Shown: positions 36,931-45,184, numbered from the stretch's first letter. The stretch: DNA of 64,000 nt from Dolichospermum sp. DET69 (GCA_017355425.1 CP070233.1:2583501-2647500), one strand, 5' to 3'. A program made the numbers and translations. The notes: generated by a model not told the origin, from the sequence alone.

Positions 36931-37175
36931 TGAAGTGCGGAATGTGGGTTAGAAGTGTAGGTGGTACGGAGAATAGGATGACGCGCAATAATTTTTTTCC
37001 AGGCATGACGCAAAGCTTCAATATCTAATTTTGAGCTAATTCGCACAGTTGTAAAAATATTGTAAGCAACGCTTTCTGGGTCAATTTTGTAAAGAAACCA
37101 CAGAGATTGCTGACCAGAAGAAAGAGGATAAAAGGCGGAGCTTTGCGGATTATCTAAGAGAGATGTTTCAGTCAT
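36931..37175 (-). pseudogene. N-terminal fragment of an NRPS condensation domain
   Basis: The frame starts MTETSLLDNPQSSAFYPLSS and reads GQQSLWFLYKIDPESVAYN and HPILRTTYTSN, the first 80 residues of a condensation domain of a non-ribosomal peptide synthetase (normally 430 residues per domain, in a protein of 1000 or more). It then joins foreign sequence (usher fragment) and stops. The start context looks intact, so this was the first module of an NRPS gene that has been deleted. Confidence 0.75.
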
Positions 37176-37233
37176 AATTTTTTGTTTTTAGAGTATTTCA
37201 ACTAAAAAAATGCCCAATAATCATGATCTAGAA

Positions 37234-37326
37234 TCAATACTATTGCCAATTTTCCCAAATATGTCTGAAACCCAATAAAATCGTGACGATATCACTAGGG
37301 TTTCAGGGTTTTGGCAATAGCATTGA
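37234..37326. mobile_element. MITE-like element, TCAATACT family (93 bp)
   Basis: The ends TCAATACTATTGCCAA (37234-37249) and TTGGCAATAGCATTGA (37311-37326) are inverted copies with one mismatch. A larger relative with the same ends lies at 38093-38348. Confidence 0.75.
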
Positions 37327-37338
37327 GAATAGAACAAA

Positions 37339-37728
37339 CTAGACGACCGCTCCAAAGGAGAAAACCGCATCATTAAAATCGTAGTCACTTACCCCCACAC
37401 CCGCAGGTAAATCTTCAAAACCAAAGGTATTATTCCCAAAACTTCTCAAATGAGCCGCACCGTCCGGGTTAGCTACCCCAAAGCTAAAATAGGCTCCGTT
37501 GGCTTTGTCTAAGATGCTGCTGTTGAGGATTTCAATCGGCGGTAAGGTACTAAAGTTCCCTGCTTGCCATTCTTGTTGTAAGGTTTGGGCAAGGACGGAG
37601 TTGTAGTTTGTGCCGAAGATGCTATTAAGAATTGTCCAATACTCCGGGGATTGGGCAACGGTGTTGAGTTGGTTGTAGGCGAGGTTGAGGGCAAGCTGGA
37701 GGTTCATATTCATATAAGTTAGGGTCAC
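37339..37728 (-). CDS. Short DUF4114 protein, apparently an internal deletion product
   Basis: A 129-residue frame. Residues 8-78 match the N-terminal segment of cyanobacterial secreted calcium-binding proteins (NLAYNQLNTVAQSPEYWTIL; WQAGNFSTLPPIEIL; ANGAY). Residues 84-129 match the end of a DUF4114 domain (FGNNTFGFEDLPAG, then DYDFNDAVFSFG). In the full proteins these parts are separated by hundreds of residues, so an in-frame deletion is likely. Start codons at 37728, 37713 and 37707 are all possible. Whether it is made is uncertain. Confidence 0.5.
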   Translation of the reverse strand: MTLTYMNMNLQLALNLAYNQLNTVAQSPEYWTILNSIFGTNYNSVLAQTLQQEWQAGNFSTLPPIEILNSSILDKANGAYFSFGVANPDGAAHLRSFGNNTFGFEDLPAGVGVSDYDFNDAVFSFGAVV

Positions 37729-37815
37729 TTAGGTAGCAATGGATTATTAGGTATGCAATAGGACTTACGCACTGACAGAATCAACCAAATATAGAACAGT
37801 ACCGTTATCAGCAAT

Positions 37816-37847
37816 ACTAGTGGCATGGTCAAGACCATGCCACTAGT
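37816..37847. repeat. Perfect 15-bp palindromic stem, 2-base loop
   Basis: ACTAGTGGCATGGTC, then AA, then its exact complement GACCATGCCACTAGT. It lies within a gene-free stretch with remnants of dispersed repeats (TAGGACTTACGCACTGAC near 37757). Confidence 0.85.
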
Positions 37848-38092
37848 GTGAGTAATATTTAAGACTGCTGGTTTAGGGTCATCACCTGCCAAATTTGCGT
37901 TAAGAGAACTCCATAGAATGATTGATCCTGTTTTAATATCATTCTCCTCAAGCTTATTGCCGCGAAAGTAGGGGTAATTCATGAATTACCCCTACGCTAT
38001 TGGATAATGTTTTTTATGGAGTTATCTAAGAGTCTTCTGAATAGAACCAGAACTGGTGCTGTTAATCCTGAAGACAGATGGTATCGTACCTA

Positions 38093-38348
38093 TCAATACT
38101 ATTGCCAAATTACGAGGGTGAGATGATAATGCTTTAACCATGAACTCCCGTTTCTCACTCTTGCTTGGCAAAAACAATCAGCCTTAAAAATTCCTTAAAG
38201 GTTTCCGACAAGGATTTTTTAAATGTATTGACGGGGTAGATAAGGGTTTTAGATTCTAAATTACCTTTTCCTCAAAACGCTTATGTATGCTTATTTTTGC
38301 CGTTTTTGCCAAAAATTATCAAGGCTCTTATTTTGGCAACAGTATTGA
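38093..38348. mobile_element. MITE-like element, TCAATACT family (256 bp)
   Basis: The left end TCAATACTATTGCCAA (38093-38108) and right end TTGGCAACAGTATTGA (38333-38348) are inverted with one mismatch. It has no coding capacity. The shared ends with 37234-37326 show one transposase once moved both. Confidence 0.75.
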
Positions 38349-38606
38349 GAGACGGGAGTTCCTCAACAAATTGAGAAAGTTCAAAAAGCAATTCAAAAAC
38401 AATAACCCCCCAAGGGGAAGTCTTGTAGGTTGACGGAGTGCGGGAGCGAAATCCCCCTGAAAAGAAGGATTTAGGGCAATATTTGTCGGTTAAGGAAATG
38501 TAGGTTGGGTTGAGCGAAACCCAACAAAATCCTTGATAATCTTGGGTTATGGCTAATGCCTCTGGCTCCCGCAGGGATACGCCACGCTACGCTATCAGCA
38601 AACCCT

Positions 38607-38743
38607 AAATAAACCCCTCTCCAAACCTCTCCCCGAAGCGGGGAGAGGCTTTGACTCCCCCTTCCCTGGTAGGGAAGGGGGTTGGGGGGTTAGGTTTCTG
38701 GAGATTATCTGTTTCATCTAATACTTTTCAAATAACCTCTTAG
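38607..38743. repeat. TTAGAGG-family element, right part
   Basis: It contains the CCTCTCCCCGAAGCGGGGAG hairpin and CCCTTCCCTGGTAGGGAAGG hairpin, and ends AATACTTTTCAAATAACCTC TTAG. It matches the element at 40015-40185. The left terminal repeat is not seen. Confidence 0.6.
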
Positions 38744-38901
38744 GGAACACCAAAAAATAAATTACCCAATTTTGTGGGATGGGCATCTTGCCCGTCCTTG
38801 ATGATTAGCGGGCTTTTCGGCCCGCACTACAAGAAATTTTTGGGTATTTTTTTAATTGGAAGTCCCTTAATTTTGACTTCCGCTCTGCGGTACTAGGGTT
38901 T

Positions 38902-39900
38902 TTATTTATGCCTTTGTTGATGCCATTGCCAAGCGTGAGAGACGATATCTTTAATACCTGGATATTGGGGTTGCCAATTTAAGATTTTTCTGGCTTTTTC
39001 ACTTGTACCAATTAAGGCTGGAGGATCTCCAGGACGGCGATCGCATTCTTCTACTTTTATGACCATACCTGTTACCTCTTCAGCCGCAGCAATGACTTCT
39101 CGGACTGAGAAACCGTTACCATTCCCTAAGTTAAAAACGTCACTATCTCCACCATTCAATAAATATTCTAAACCCAAAATATGGGCATCTGCTAAATCAT
39201 TTACATGAATATAATCCCGAATACAAGTACCATCAGGAGTAGGATAATCAGTACCAAAAATACTAATAGCTTCTCTTTGACCTAACGCTGTTTGTAAGAC
39301 TAAAGGGATTAAATGGGTTTCGGGATGATGATCTTCTCCTAGTAATCCTTCTGGGTTAGCACCAGCAGCATTAAAGTAGCGGAAACGCACTGATTTAAAA
39401 TTGTATGCCACATCAAAATCAGTTAATATCCTTTCTACCATTAATTTAGTTGCACCATAGGGATTAATGGGATTTTGGGGATGATCTTCTGTAATCGGAA
39501 TAAAATTTGGGACACCATAGGTAGCACAGGTGGAAGAAAAGACAAAATTCTTAATAGAAGCTGTCAACATTGACTCTAGTAGTGTCAGTGTTCCTAAAAC
39601 ATTATTACGGTAATACTTGGCTGGATCAGTTACGGATTCGCCTACATAAGCATAGGCGGAAAAGTGCATAACTGCGGCAAAATGGCGACTCTGAAAAAGA
39701 TTATCTAATAAAGTGCGATCGCTCGTATCCCCTTCTATCAATTCTACCTGTAAAACCTCTTCTACCAAATCCCGATGTCCATATACCAAATTATCCAGGA
39801 TTACCACCTCATAACCAGCTTGCTTGAGTGCTAACACCGTATGAGAACCAATATATCCTGCTCCCCCTGTTACCAAAATACTAGGCTTTTCCGCTGACAT
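38902..39900 (-). CDS. galE: UDP-glucose 4-epimerase
   Basis: A 332-residue short-chain dehydrogenase-type enzyme that interconverts UDP-glucose and UDP-galactose. The NAD loop TGGAGYIGSH is at 11-20. The catalytic Tyr148 and Lys152 lie in NPYGATK, and Ser123/Thr124 in FSSTCATYG. The family length is complete. It supplies galactosyl units for polysaccharides and galactolipids. A HIP1-like site lies near 39720. The gene is alone between repeat-rich flanks. Confidence 0.93.
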   Translation of the reverse strand: MSAEKPSILVTGGAGYIGSHTVLALKQAGYEVVILDNLVYGHRDLVEEVLQVELIEGDTSDRTLLDNLFQSRHFAAVMHFSAYAYVGESVTDPAKYYRNNVLGTLTLLESMLTASIKNFVFSSTCATYGVPNFIPITEDHPQNPINPYGATKLMVERILTDFDVAYNFKSVRFRYFNAAGANPEGLLGEDHHPETHLIPLVLQTALGQREAISIFGTDYPTPDGTCIRDYIHVNDLADAHILGLEYLLNGGDSDVFNLGNGNGFSVREVIAAAEEVTGMVIKVEECDRRPGDPPALIGTSEKARKILNWQPQYPGIKDIVSHAWQWHQQRHK

Positions 39901-40014
39901 AGTTTCTCCTTGATAGTTATTTTATTGATCTAATTTAGCTTAATACCATTTCTATATGAAGATACATCTATGAGATTTTTGTAAAGTTGCACTTTAGATT
40001 TCAATACTTTTTAG

Positions 40015-40185
40015 TTAGAGGATGTTTTAAAAGTTTTCAAGGTATAAATTAACCCCTCTTGTAAACCTCTCCCCGAAGCGGGGAGAGGCTTTGAAACCCC
40101 CCTTCCCTCGTAGGGAAGGGGGGCAGGGGGGTTAGGTTTTTGGAGATTATTGGTTTTATTTAATACTTTTCAAACACCCTCTTAA
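40015..40185. mobile_element. MITE-like element, TTAGAGG family (copy C)
   Basis: The left end TTAGAGGATGTTTTAAAAGT and right end ACTTTTCAAACACCCTCTTAA are inverted copies. The middle contains hairpins CCTCTCCCCGAAGCGGGGAG and CCCTTCCCTCGTAGGGAAGG. Confidence 0.75.
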
Positions 40186-40291
40186 GGAGTGTAGAGATGT
40201 TCCATGGAACGTCTCTACAAGGGTTTTAGGTTCACGAATTTAGTATTGCATTAAATTTCACTAAAGTATGCTCATATAGCCGCCCCAGTAT

Positions 40292-40687
40292 CTATACTAA
40301 TTGCTTACTCATATTTACACCTGCTGCAATAGCGTCAAAATTTGGGGGAAAATGGGTATTAGGATCGCAATCTGCTTTTTCCAACTGCGTTCCCTGTAAA
40401 TTAGCTTGACGCAAATTCGCAGAAAATAGCATTGCACCGCGCAAATCTGCATCTTGTAAATTAGCTTCACTTAAATCAGCATAACTCAAATCACATCCTC
40501 GCAGATTTGCCCCACGTAGGTTAGCCGTACTTAAATCAGCATAACTGAAATTAGAGCCTTTCAAGTCCAAGTTTTGTAAATTAGCCTCTGCTAATTCTGC
40601 TTTTTCAAAGTCTCGTTTTCCGACTGAATATTCTTCTATAATCCTAGCAGCACTATTAATTGACTGTTGAAAATTCAATTTAGGCAT
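40292..40687 (-). CDS. Pentapeptide-repeat protein
   Basis: A 131-residue protein. Residues 28-108 consist of about 16 pentapeptide units of the A(D/N)Lxx type (for example EANLQ NLDLK, ADLST ANLRG ANLRG), which form a right-handed quadrilateral beta helix. The N-terminal 25 residues are helical. Cyanobacteria have many such small proteins of unknown function. No signal peptide is seen. The frame is intact, and the start at 40687 follows an AT-rich region. Confidence 0.85.
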   Translation of the reverse strand: MPKLNFQQSINSAARIIEEYSVGKRDFEKAELAEANLQNLDLKGSNFSYADLSTANLRGANLRGCDLSYADLSEANLQDADLRGAMLFSANLRQANLQGTQLEKADCDPNTHFPPNFDAIAAGVNMSKQLV

Positions 40688-40957
40688 AAAACAGCCTCAC
40701 AATTTATCTCAAGTTTTTACAGAGTCTTCACACTACCCACACTGATCATATAACTAATAAGCTAGAAAATAAATACCCTGTTTACATAAGTTTGCATTTC
40801 ACTTTTTTATGTTTATTGATAAATTTCTCCCATTTTTCCGCTATTTATCAAGTTAATGATAAATTATGGTTCTACTGCAAGAGCCGTAAAAATCAAACTG
40901 TGACGTACTGCCTTATGGTTACGAATGAGGATTCAGACCGGGAATAAAACTTAATTC

Positions 40958-41109
40958 CTAATTTTGTGGTATTTGATCAAATTCAATTTTGCCATAGTCT
41001 AGTTTAATAATTCTATCGGCTAAATGAAAATAATGATCATCATGGCTAATTACTAAGATAGTTTTTCCCTGTGATTTCAATTCTGGCAACAATTGAGTAT
41101 AGAATATAT
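40958..41109 (-). pseudogene. C-terminal fragment of an ABC exporter gene
   Basis: The last 50 codons (IFYTQLLPELKSQGKTILVI to FDQIPQN) match the end of the intact exporter at 45292-46920 almost residue for residue, including the H-loop ISHDD. The 5' side is unrelated sequence. It is one part of a rearranged duplication that also includes a DUF2237 fragment (41600-41781). Confidence 0.8.
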
Positions 41110-41221
41110 GTTCGCAGAGATTAAGAAATAAACAGCAAGAATCACTATACAATATTTTCCTGTATATATATCAAAAGAAACATTGTATAGTGATACAGTT
41201 TACTCAGGGGGCTTACAATCT

Positions 41222-41452
41222 TCAACCAATGGGCAATTTTATATCTAATCCTGCAATATTTAAGGATTCTTGCAAGTCAAAAAGATTAAAATTGAATGCC
41301 TCTAAAAAACCATTTATTGCTGGGTTTAGAGGAATATAACTGGGTAAAGGATTTGTTATGCCAGGTGTAGTCACACCACCTACTATATTTTCTTGTTGTT
41401 CAATAGCTATATCTGTGAATACAGTTATATCTGTGATTAATATATTAGACAT
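41222..41452 (-). CDS. Candidate secreted peptide precursor with double-glycine leader
   Basis: A 76-residue protein. Residues 1-26 look like a leader: MSNILITDITVFTDIAIEQQ followed by ENIVGG, with the double glycine at 25-26 where C39-type peptidases cut. The 50-residue core is hydrophobic, Pro/Asn-rich (PGITNPLPSYIPLNPA) and has no Cys. The setting fits a RiPP or bacteriocin-like precursor: fragments of an ABC exporter gene lie beside it, and a complete exporter is 4 kb away. That exporter lacks a peptidase domain, and no modifying enzyme is recognised. The identity is inferred from the leader only. Confidence 0.5.
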   Translation of the reverse strand: MSNILITDITVFTDIAIEQQENIVGGVTTPGITNPLPSYIPLNPAINGFLEAFNFNLFDLQESLNIAGLDIKLPIG

Positions 41453-41599
41453 TGTGGAAATATCCTTAACTTTGATTAGTCCCGCTAAATTTCACGGTTA
41501 ATTTAAATAGTAGAAAAACTAATCACAGCAAGTCAATAGGATAAGCAACTACAAACAACACAATTTTATACAATATAGCAACAGATTAGTCCCATTTGT

Positions 41600-41781
41600 T
41601 TAATTACGAATTACTCGATGTTTTTGCAAATCTACTAAATTAGAAACTTCTAATGCTCTAGCATGGGTAGCTTCTAAAACTACGTTCGGTGCAAACCCCA
41701 TCTTCTAGGGCTTCTTGCCATCTTGCAGCGCATAAACACCAACAATCACCGGGTTTTAAACCGGGAAAACTAAAATGAGGT
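41600..41781 (-). pseudogene. Fragment of a DUF2237 gene
   Basis: This matches the 3' half of the intact DUF2237 gene at 44813-45184 with scattered changes and one inserted base (near 41695) that shifts the frame. It ends abruptly at the inverted-repeat element at 41781. Confidence 0.75.
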
Positions 41782-41872
41782 ACAGCACTTTGCGCGACTG
41801 AGACAGGTTTCATCTTGATTTTTCAAATTATTCCTTTAATTATTGTATTTAACTGTTACGCAAAGTGCTGTA
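41781..41872. mobile_element. Fold-back element, TACAGCACTTTGCG ends (92 bp)
   Basis: Perfect 14-bp terminal inverted repeats TACAGCACTTTGCG (41781-41794) and CGCAAAGTGCTGTA (41859-41872). It lies at the joint between the DUF2237 fragment and the STAND ATPase gene, and supplies the last codons and the stop of the latter. Confidence 0.8.
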
Positions 41873-43129
41873 ATCATGAAGATATAACCGGAAACTGTGA
41901 TGATATAATTGATATTTAGTTTCTTTATTTGTGTGTATTTCTTGCAGAAATTCTAACCAAGTTTCCATAATTTCGGCTACATCAAAAACATCAGCTTTGA
42001 TAATTTGACTAATAGCTACCGTTGACATCGCTGGAGTTTCTTCAGCAGTTAAAACCCGCAATATATCCATCGCAACATCAGAGAAACCCTGACCTTGCAT
42101 CTTTTGCCAATGTTGTTGATAATAGGTTTCTAAATCTGGGGGAATTTGCTCAAAATCATTTGCAGAATAAAAACCATTAGCCATAGCTTTTAAAACTTGC
42201 TGCACATACATGAAATTATCTTCATTTTCCTTAAACCTCTCCCCCAACCCCTCTCCTGCGAGGAGAGGGGAGTTAGAAAATTCTTGTTCCCCCCTTCCCT
42301 CGTAGGGAAGGGGGGTTAGGGGGGTTAGGTTTATCTGAATATATGCTTTAATATCTTCATTTTCAGCAAGCAGATTTGACCTCTCCCCCAACCCCTCTCC
42401 TGCGAGGAGAGGGGAGTTAGAAAATTCTTGTTCCCCCCTTCCCTCGTAGGGAAGGGGGGTTAGGGGGGTTAGGTTTATCTGAATATATGCTTTAATATCC
42501 TCCCGATTTTCCACCGGATAATCTGCTAAATCTAAAATCTGTGAAGGTGCTTCAATTAACAAACCAGAATGAGATTTTTGATAGGGACGACGAGCGAAAA
42601 TAAAATAAATTTGATCGGGTAAATATCGCGGTAGATAAAATAAATTCGTGCCTACAGCTTGACTATTTATATCAATTCCATCCAAACCATCAATAACAAT
42701 AATTATTTTCTGATCTGGTAAATTCTCGCTGACTTGTTGCAATAAATTAGAAAATAACCAACTTCCCTCATTTGCATTGATAAATCCTGTCTCTGTCATC
42801 GTTTGCGGGGAGGGTTGGGGAGGGGTGCTAGATAAATTCTCTAACAATAAATTTAACTGTGTACAAACCTCTGGAAAAAATGCCTCAACTCGATTTTTAC
42901 CGGACATTTGGGCATTGTAATAAATAGTATGGGGATTTTGGCGCACAAATTGGGCAAGAATGGCACTTTTACCGCTACCGGGAACACCCACAATGGTAAA
43001 ATAACCCTTGGGGTAACGGTGGAGAAAATTATTAATTGCAGTGAAGACAAAATCACGACCAACAAAATTTTCTGTTTTGCTGAGGATGATTGATTGTAAT
43101 TCTGGGGAAGAGAAAGATAAGGTATTCAT
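41849..43129 (-). CDS. STAND/AAA-type ATPase with repeat-derived insert, truncated C-terminus
   Basis: A 426-residue P-loop protein. Walker A is VGVPGSGKS (48-56) and Walker B IIIVIDGLDGID, followed by a helical arm, as in the nucleotide-binding part of NACHT/STAND proteins that normally end in WD40 repeats. A 48-residue segment (DIKAYIQINLTPLTPLPYEG and so on) occurs twice in a row, encoded by a 144-bp repeat (42212-42499). The last residues (YSTLRNS) and the stop come from the 92-bp inverted-repeat element, so the original C-terminus is lost. The start at 43129 follows AAGGAAAG and lies 2 bp after a WD40 fragment stop. It may be non-functional. Confidence 0.65.
   Translation of the reverse strand: MNTLSFSSPELQSIILSKTENFVGRDFVFTAINNFLHRYPKGYFTIVGVPGSGKSAILAQFVRQNPHTIYYNAQMSGKNRVEAFFPEVCTQLNLLLENLSSTPPQPSPQTMTETGFINANEGSWLFSNLLQQVSENLPDQKIIIVIDGLDGIDINSQAVGTNLFYLPRYLPDQIYFIFARRPYQKSHSGLLIEAPSQILDLADYPVENREDIKAYIQINLTPLTPLPYEGRGEQEFSNSPLLAGEGLGERSNLLAENEDIKAYIQINLTPLTPLPYEGRGEQEFSNSPLLAGEGLGERFKENEDNFMYVQQVLKAMANGFYSANDFEQIPPDLETYYQQHWQKMQGQGFSDVAMDILRVLTAEETPAMSTVAISQIIKADVFDVAEIMETWLEFLQEIHTNKETKYQLYHHSFRLYLHDYSTLRNS
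42212..42499. repeat. Two tandem 144-bp units inside a coding region
   Basis: Each unit contains CCTCTCCTGCGAGGAGAGG and CCCTTCCCTCGTAGGGAAGG hairpins, related to the centre of the TTAGAGG-family elements, plus flanking gene sequence. The length of 144 bp keeps the reading frame. Confidence 0.85.
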
Positions 43130-43131
43130 TT

Positions 43132-43388
43132 TCACTTTCCTTGCAGACGCAGAAAATGTAACCTTCCTGATTCTTCTCCTGCTACGATTGTGACACCATC
43201 GGGAGCAACTGCACAGCATAATATAGGACTTTCTCCTGTGAAAGTTGCTATTTCTTCACCTGTTCCCAAATCCCATATTTTGATAGTAGAGTTAACTTTT
43301 TTCTTCCTATTGCTAAATTCCAGATTTTGATAGTCTTGTCAAGTGAACCAGAAATCACGGTTTTTCCATCGGGTGTCAGTATTTTCAT
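43132..43388 (-). pseudogene. WD40-repeat gene remnant
   Basis: The frame starts MKILTPDGKTVISGSLDKTI and KIWNLAIG, then shifts, and continues STIKIWDLGTGEEIATF to GRLHFLRLQGK and a stop. These are the last two WD40 blades of a larger protein. The 5' part is missing and a frameshift lies near 43300. Confidence 0.7.
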
Positions 43389-43393
43389 AGATA

Positions 43394-43933
43394 TTACATA
43401 TTGTTAGAAAAAACGAGTTCTTGGAATTGTTTTTGCATCTCATGATCTAACTTTTTGGACTCTTTGATAAAATTTAAATTCCTCGTGGTTTTAGCAATTT
43501 CTAACAGAGATTGATCAATATTATAATCCTTAGACTCAATCAACCAAGTAAGAATTTCAAAAAGATGCCAGACCAATTGCGATCCTTCGTAAACAGTTAA
43601 AGGAAGGTTTGAATTACTTTTTGATAGTAATTTTTGGATATTTTGTCTCGAACATCCTATAAGTTTTGCAACATCCGTTATACCAACAAAATCAGGTGAA
43701 GCTTCTATAAATTCTGCTTGTGGAATTGCTTTTCTTACATCTTTTATTGCACTGGACATCGCCTCACACGCAGATGATGCCTCACGAATAAAATCAAGTC
43801 CAATAAAACCTTTCATACCAATACCAATAATTGCATCATCACAGCCTGATTCATAAAGGACTTCAATGTACATATCAGGATCAGTAACAGGGTTGGGAAG
43901 TTTGAATTTTAGAGTGAATTCATATTCTTGCAT
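43394..43933 (-). CDS. HicB-like antitoxin candidate with helix-turn-helix
   Basis: A 179-residue protein. Residues 1-70 (YEFTLKFKLPNP to SACEAMSSAIKDV) resemble the partly degraded RNase-H-like fold of HicB antitoxins. Residues 83-108 (VGITDVAKLIGCSRQNIQKL) are a helix-turn-helix. It starts 6 bp after the stop of a small HicA-like gene, with GAAGGA as ribosome site. A DNA-binding antitoxin that represses its own operon is the likely role. The assignment rests on layout and pattern, not on a known family name. Confidence 0.55.
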   Translation of the reverse strand: MQEYEFTLKFKLPNPVTDPDMYIEVLYESGCDDAIIGIGMKGFIGLDFIREASSACEAMSSAIKDVRKAIPQAEFIEASPDFVGITDVAKLIGCSRQNIQKLLSKSNSNLPLTVYEGSQLVWHLFEILTWLIESKDYNIDQSLLEIAKTTRNLNFIKESKKLDHEMQKQFQELVFSNNM

Positions 43934-43939
43934 TTTGCA

Positions 43940-44212
43940 TTATCCTTCATTAGAAGTAGTCGGTTGTTTTTCCTCTAAACGAATACACTTATCAACTACT
44001 TTCCGAATTAGTTTTGCGTGATTAGTAGGATTTCTAGGTGTACTCCAAATACTATTGATACAAAATTGTCCACATCTGCATTCAGAATCATTGTAAGGGC
44101 AATAAATTTTACCCCAAGCGTGAGAACCTCCTACTTCTACAGACCAGCCTTTCGTAACCGCATACTCCAATGCAGCTTGTATTTCTTTATTAGGATGTTG
44201 TTTATTTGCCAT
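43940..44212 (-). CDS. HicA-like toxin candidate
   Basis: A 90-residue protein opening MANKQHPNKEIQAALEYAVT. The segment GWSVEVGGSHAWGKIYC has the histidine in a G-SHxxG setting seen in HicA mRNA interferases (double-stranded-RNA-binding fold). CPYNDSECRCGQFC adds three or four Cys that could bind zinc, which ordinary HicA lacks. It is the first gene of a pair with a HicB-like helix-turn-helix protein. The ATG at 44212 is preferred over an upstream GTG. Confidence 0.55.
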   Translation of the reverse strand: MANKQHPNKEIQAALEYAVTKGWSVEVGGSHAWGKIYCPYNDSECRCGQFCINSIWSTPRNPTNHAKLIRKVVDKCIRLEEKQPTTSNEG

Positions 44213-44812
44213 TATTCTAGACACCTATAATCTTAGTCTGTAAAAAGTAGGTTGTCAACTGACAACTTACTTTAATTGTTTTATTTAACAATACCTTATA
44301 GCGGTATGCACTTGAGTGGGCGTAGAGAGCGGGTGGGGAATACCGAAAAATAGAGGAGATAAGCAAGAAAGTTAGATAACCTAAGCGATCAGGGCTATTT
44401 CATTAATGCAAAAGGAAACAGGTGATTTTCAAGTAATTCGTTAATTATAGGTAAAATTTATGACCATCACAGAAGGCTTCTAGAGGTGATTATTTAAGGC
44501 ACAGGGATAGCATCAATCATAAAATAGCAAAAGCTCTATATGAGATGAAAATGCCTGAATCAATTGAATTACCTGGATTACAAGCCCTGTAGGGCTTAAT
44601 TAAATCTTGCGGGTTAAAAATGAGCGAACGGACAGTGAAATAGCCCTGGTATCAGCAATTTTAACATTATTTGATGTGGGTATTCTTTCTAGGTTAATAA
44701 TTTTTAAATCTACAAATGAGTACAACACCATTAATCAAGTTTAGTGTGCGTTACGCCTTTGCCTAACACACCCTACAAATACTATATTTACTAATAATTA
44801 TTAACCATTTTC
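44213..44812. other. Gene-free region with a transposon remnant
   Basis: No intact gene. It contains the 259-bp element at 44390-44648 and, at 44740-44780, a GTGTGCGTTACGCCTTTGCC-type dispersed repeat. Confidence 0.5.
44390..44648. mobile_element. Small element with 13-bp perfect inverted ends
   Basis: CAGGGCTATTTCA (44390-44402) and TGAAATAGCCCTG (44636-44648) are exact inverted copies. The interior reads KALYEMKMPESIELPGLQAL and then a stop, but no recognisable transposase. It is probably a non-autonomous or decayed insertion sequence. Confidence 0.7.
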
Positions 44813-45184
44813 CTAATTACGAATTACCCGATGTTTTTGCAAATCTGCTAAATTACAAACTTCCAAAGCCCTAGCATGAGTAGCTTCTAAAACTACAGGA
44901 GGTGCAACACCATCTTCTAGGGCTTCTTGCCATCTTGCAGCGCATAAACACCAACAATCACCAGGTTTTAAACCAGGAAAGCTAAAATAAGGTGCTGGTG
45001 TACTCAAATCATTGCCTTGGGATCTAGTATATTGCAAAAATTCCTCTGTCACTTGAGCGCAAACAACGTGCATTCCCGTATCTTGTCCACCGGTGCTACA
45101 AAATCCGTCACGGTAAAAGCCAGTCATGGGAGAAGTGCAGCAAATTTCTAATTTTGTTCCCAGTACGTTTTTAGGTTCTGTCAT
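44813..45184 (-). CDS. DUF2237 family protein
   Basis: A 123-residue protein with the family pattern: NVLGTKLEICCTSPMTGFYR at the start, DTGMHVVCAQVTEEFL in the middle, and GLKPGDCWCLCAARWQEA with three of the conserved cysteines, then EATHARALEVC. DUF2237 proteins are small cytoplasmic proteins with no known function; the many Cys suggest metal or redox chemistry. It lies 107 bp downstream of the ABC exporter on the same strand. A partial copy of this gene is at 41600-41781. Confidence 0.85.
   Translation of the reverse strand: MTEPKNVLGTKLEICCTSPMTGFYRDGFCSTGGQDTGMHVVCAQVTEEFLQYTRSQGNDLSTPAPYFSFPGLKPGDCWCLCAARWQEALEDGVAPPVVLEATHARALEVCNLADLQKHRVIRN

Larger units (their letters stand above)
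37983..38901. other. Gene-free stretch made of dispersed repeats
   Basis: About 920 bp without a gene. It holds the TCAATACT element (38093-38348), a GTAGGTTGGGTTGAGCG-type repeat near 38502, a GGATACGCCACGCTACGC-type repeat near 38573, the TTAGAGG-family element end (38607-38743) and a GGGATGGGCATCTTGCCCGT repeat at 38776. This is typical debris of repeat insertions. Confidence 0.6.

Noticed and set aside
37725-37982. 85-codon minus-strand frame
   Set aside because: It consists of dispersed repeat and palindrome sequence; no protein-like pattern.
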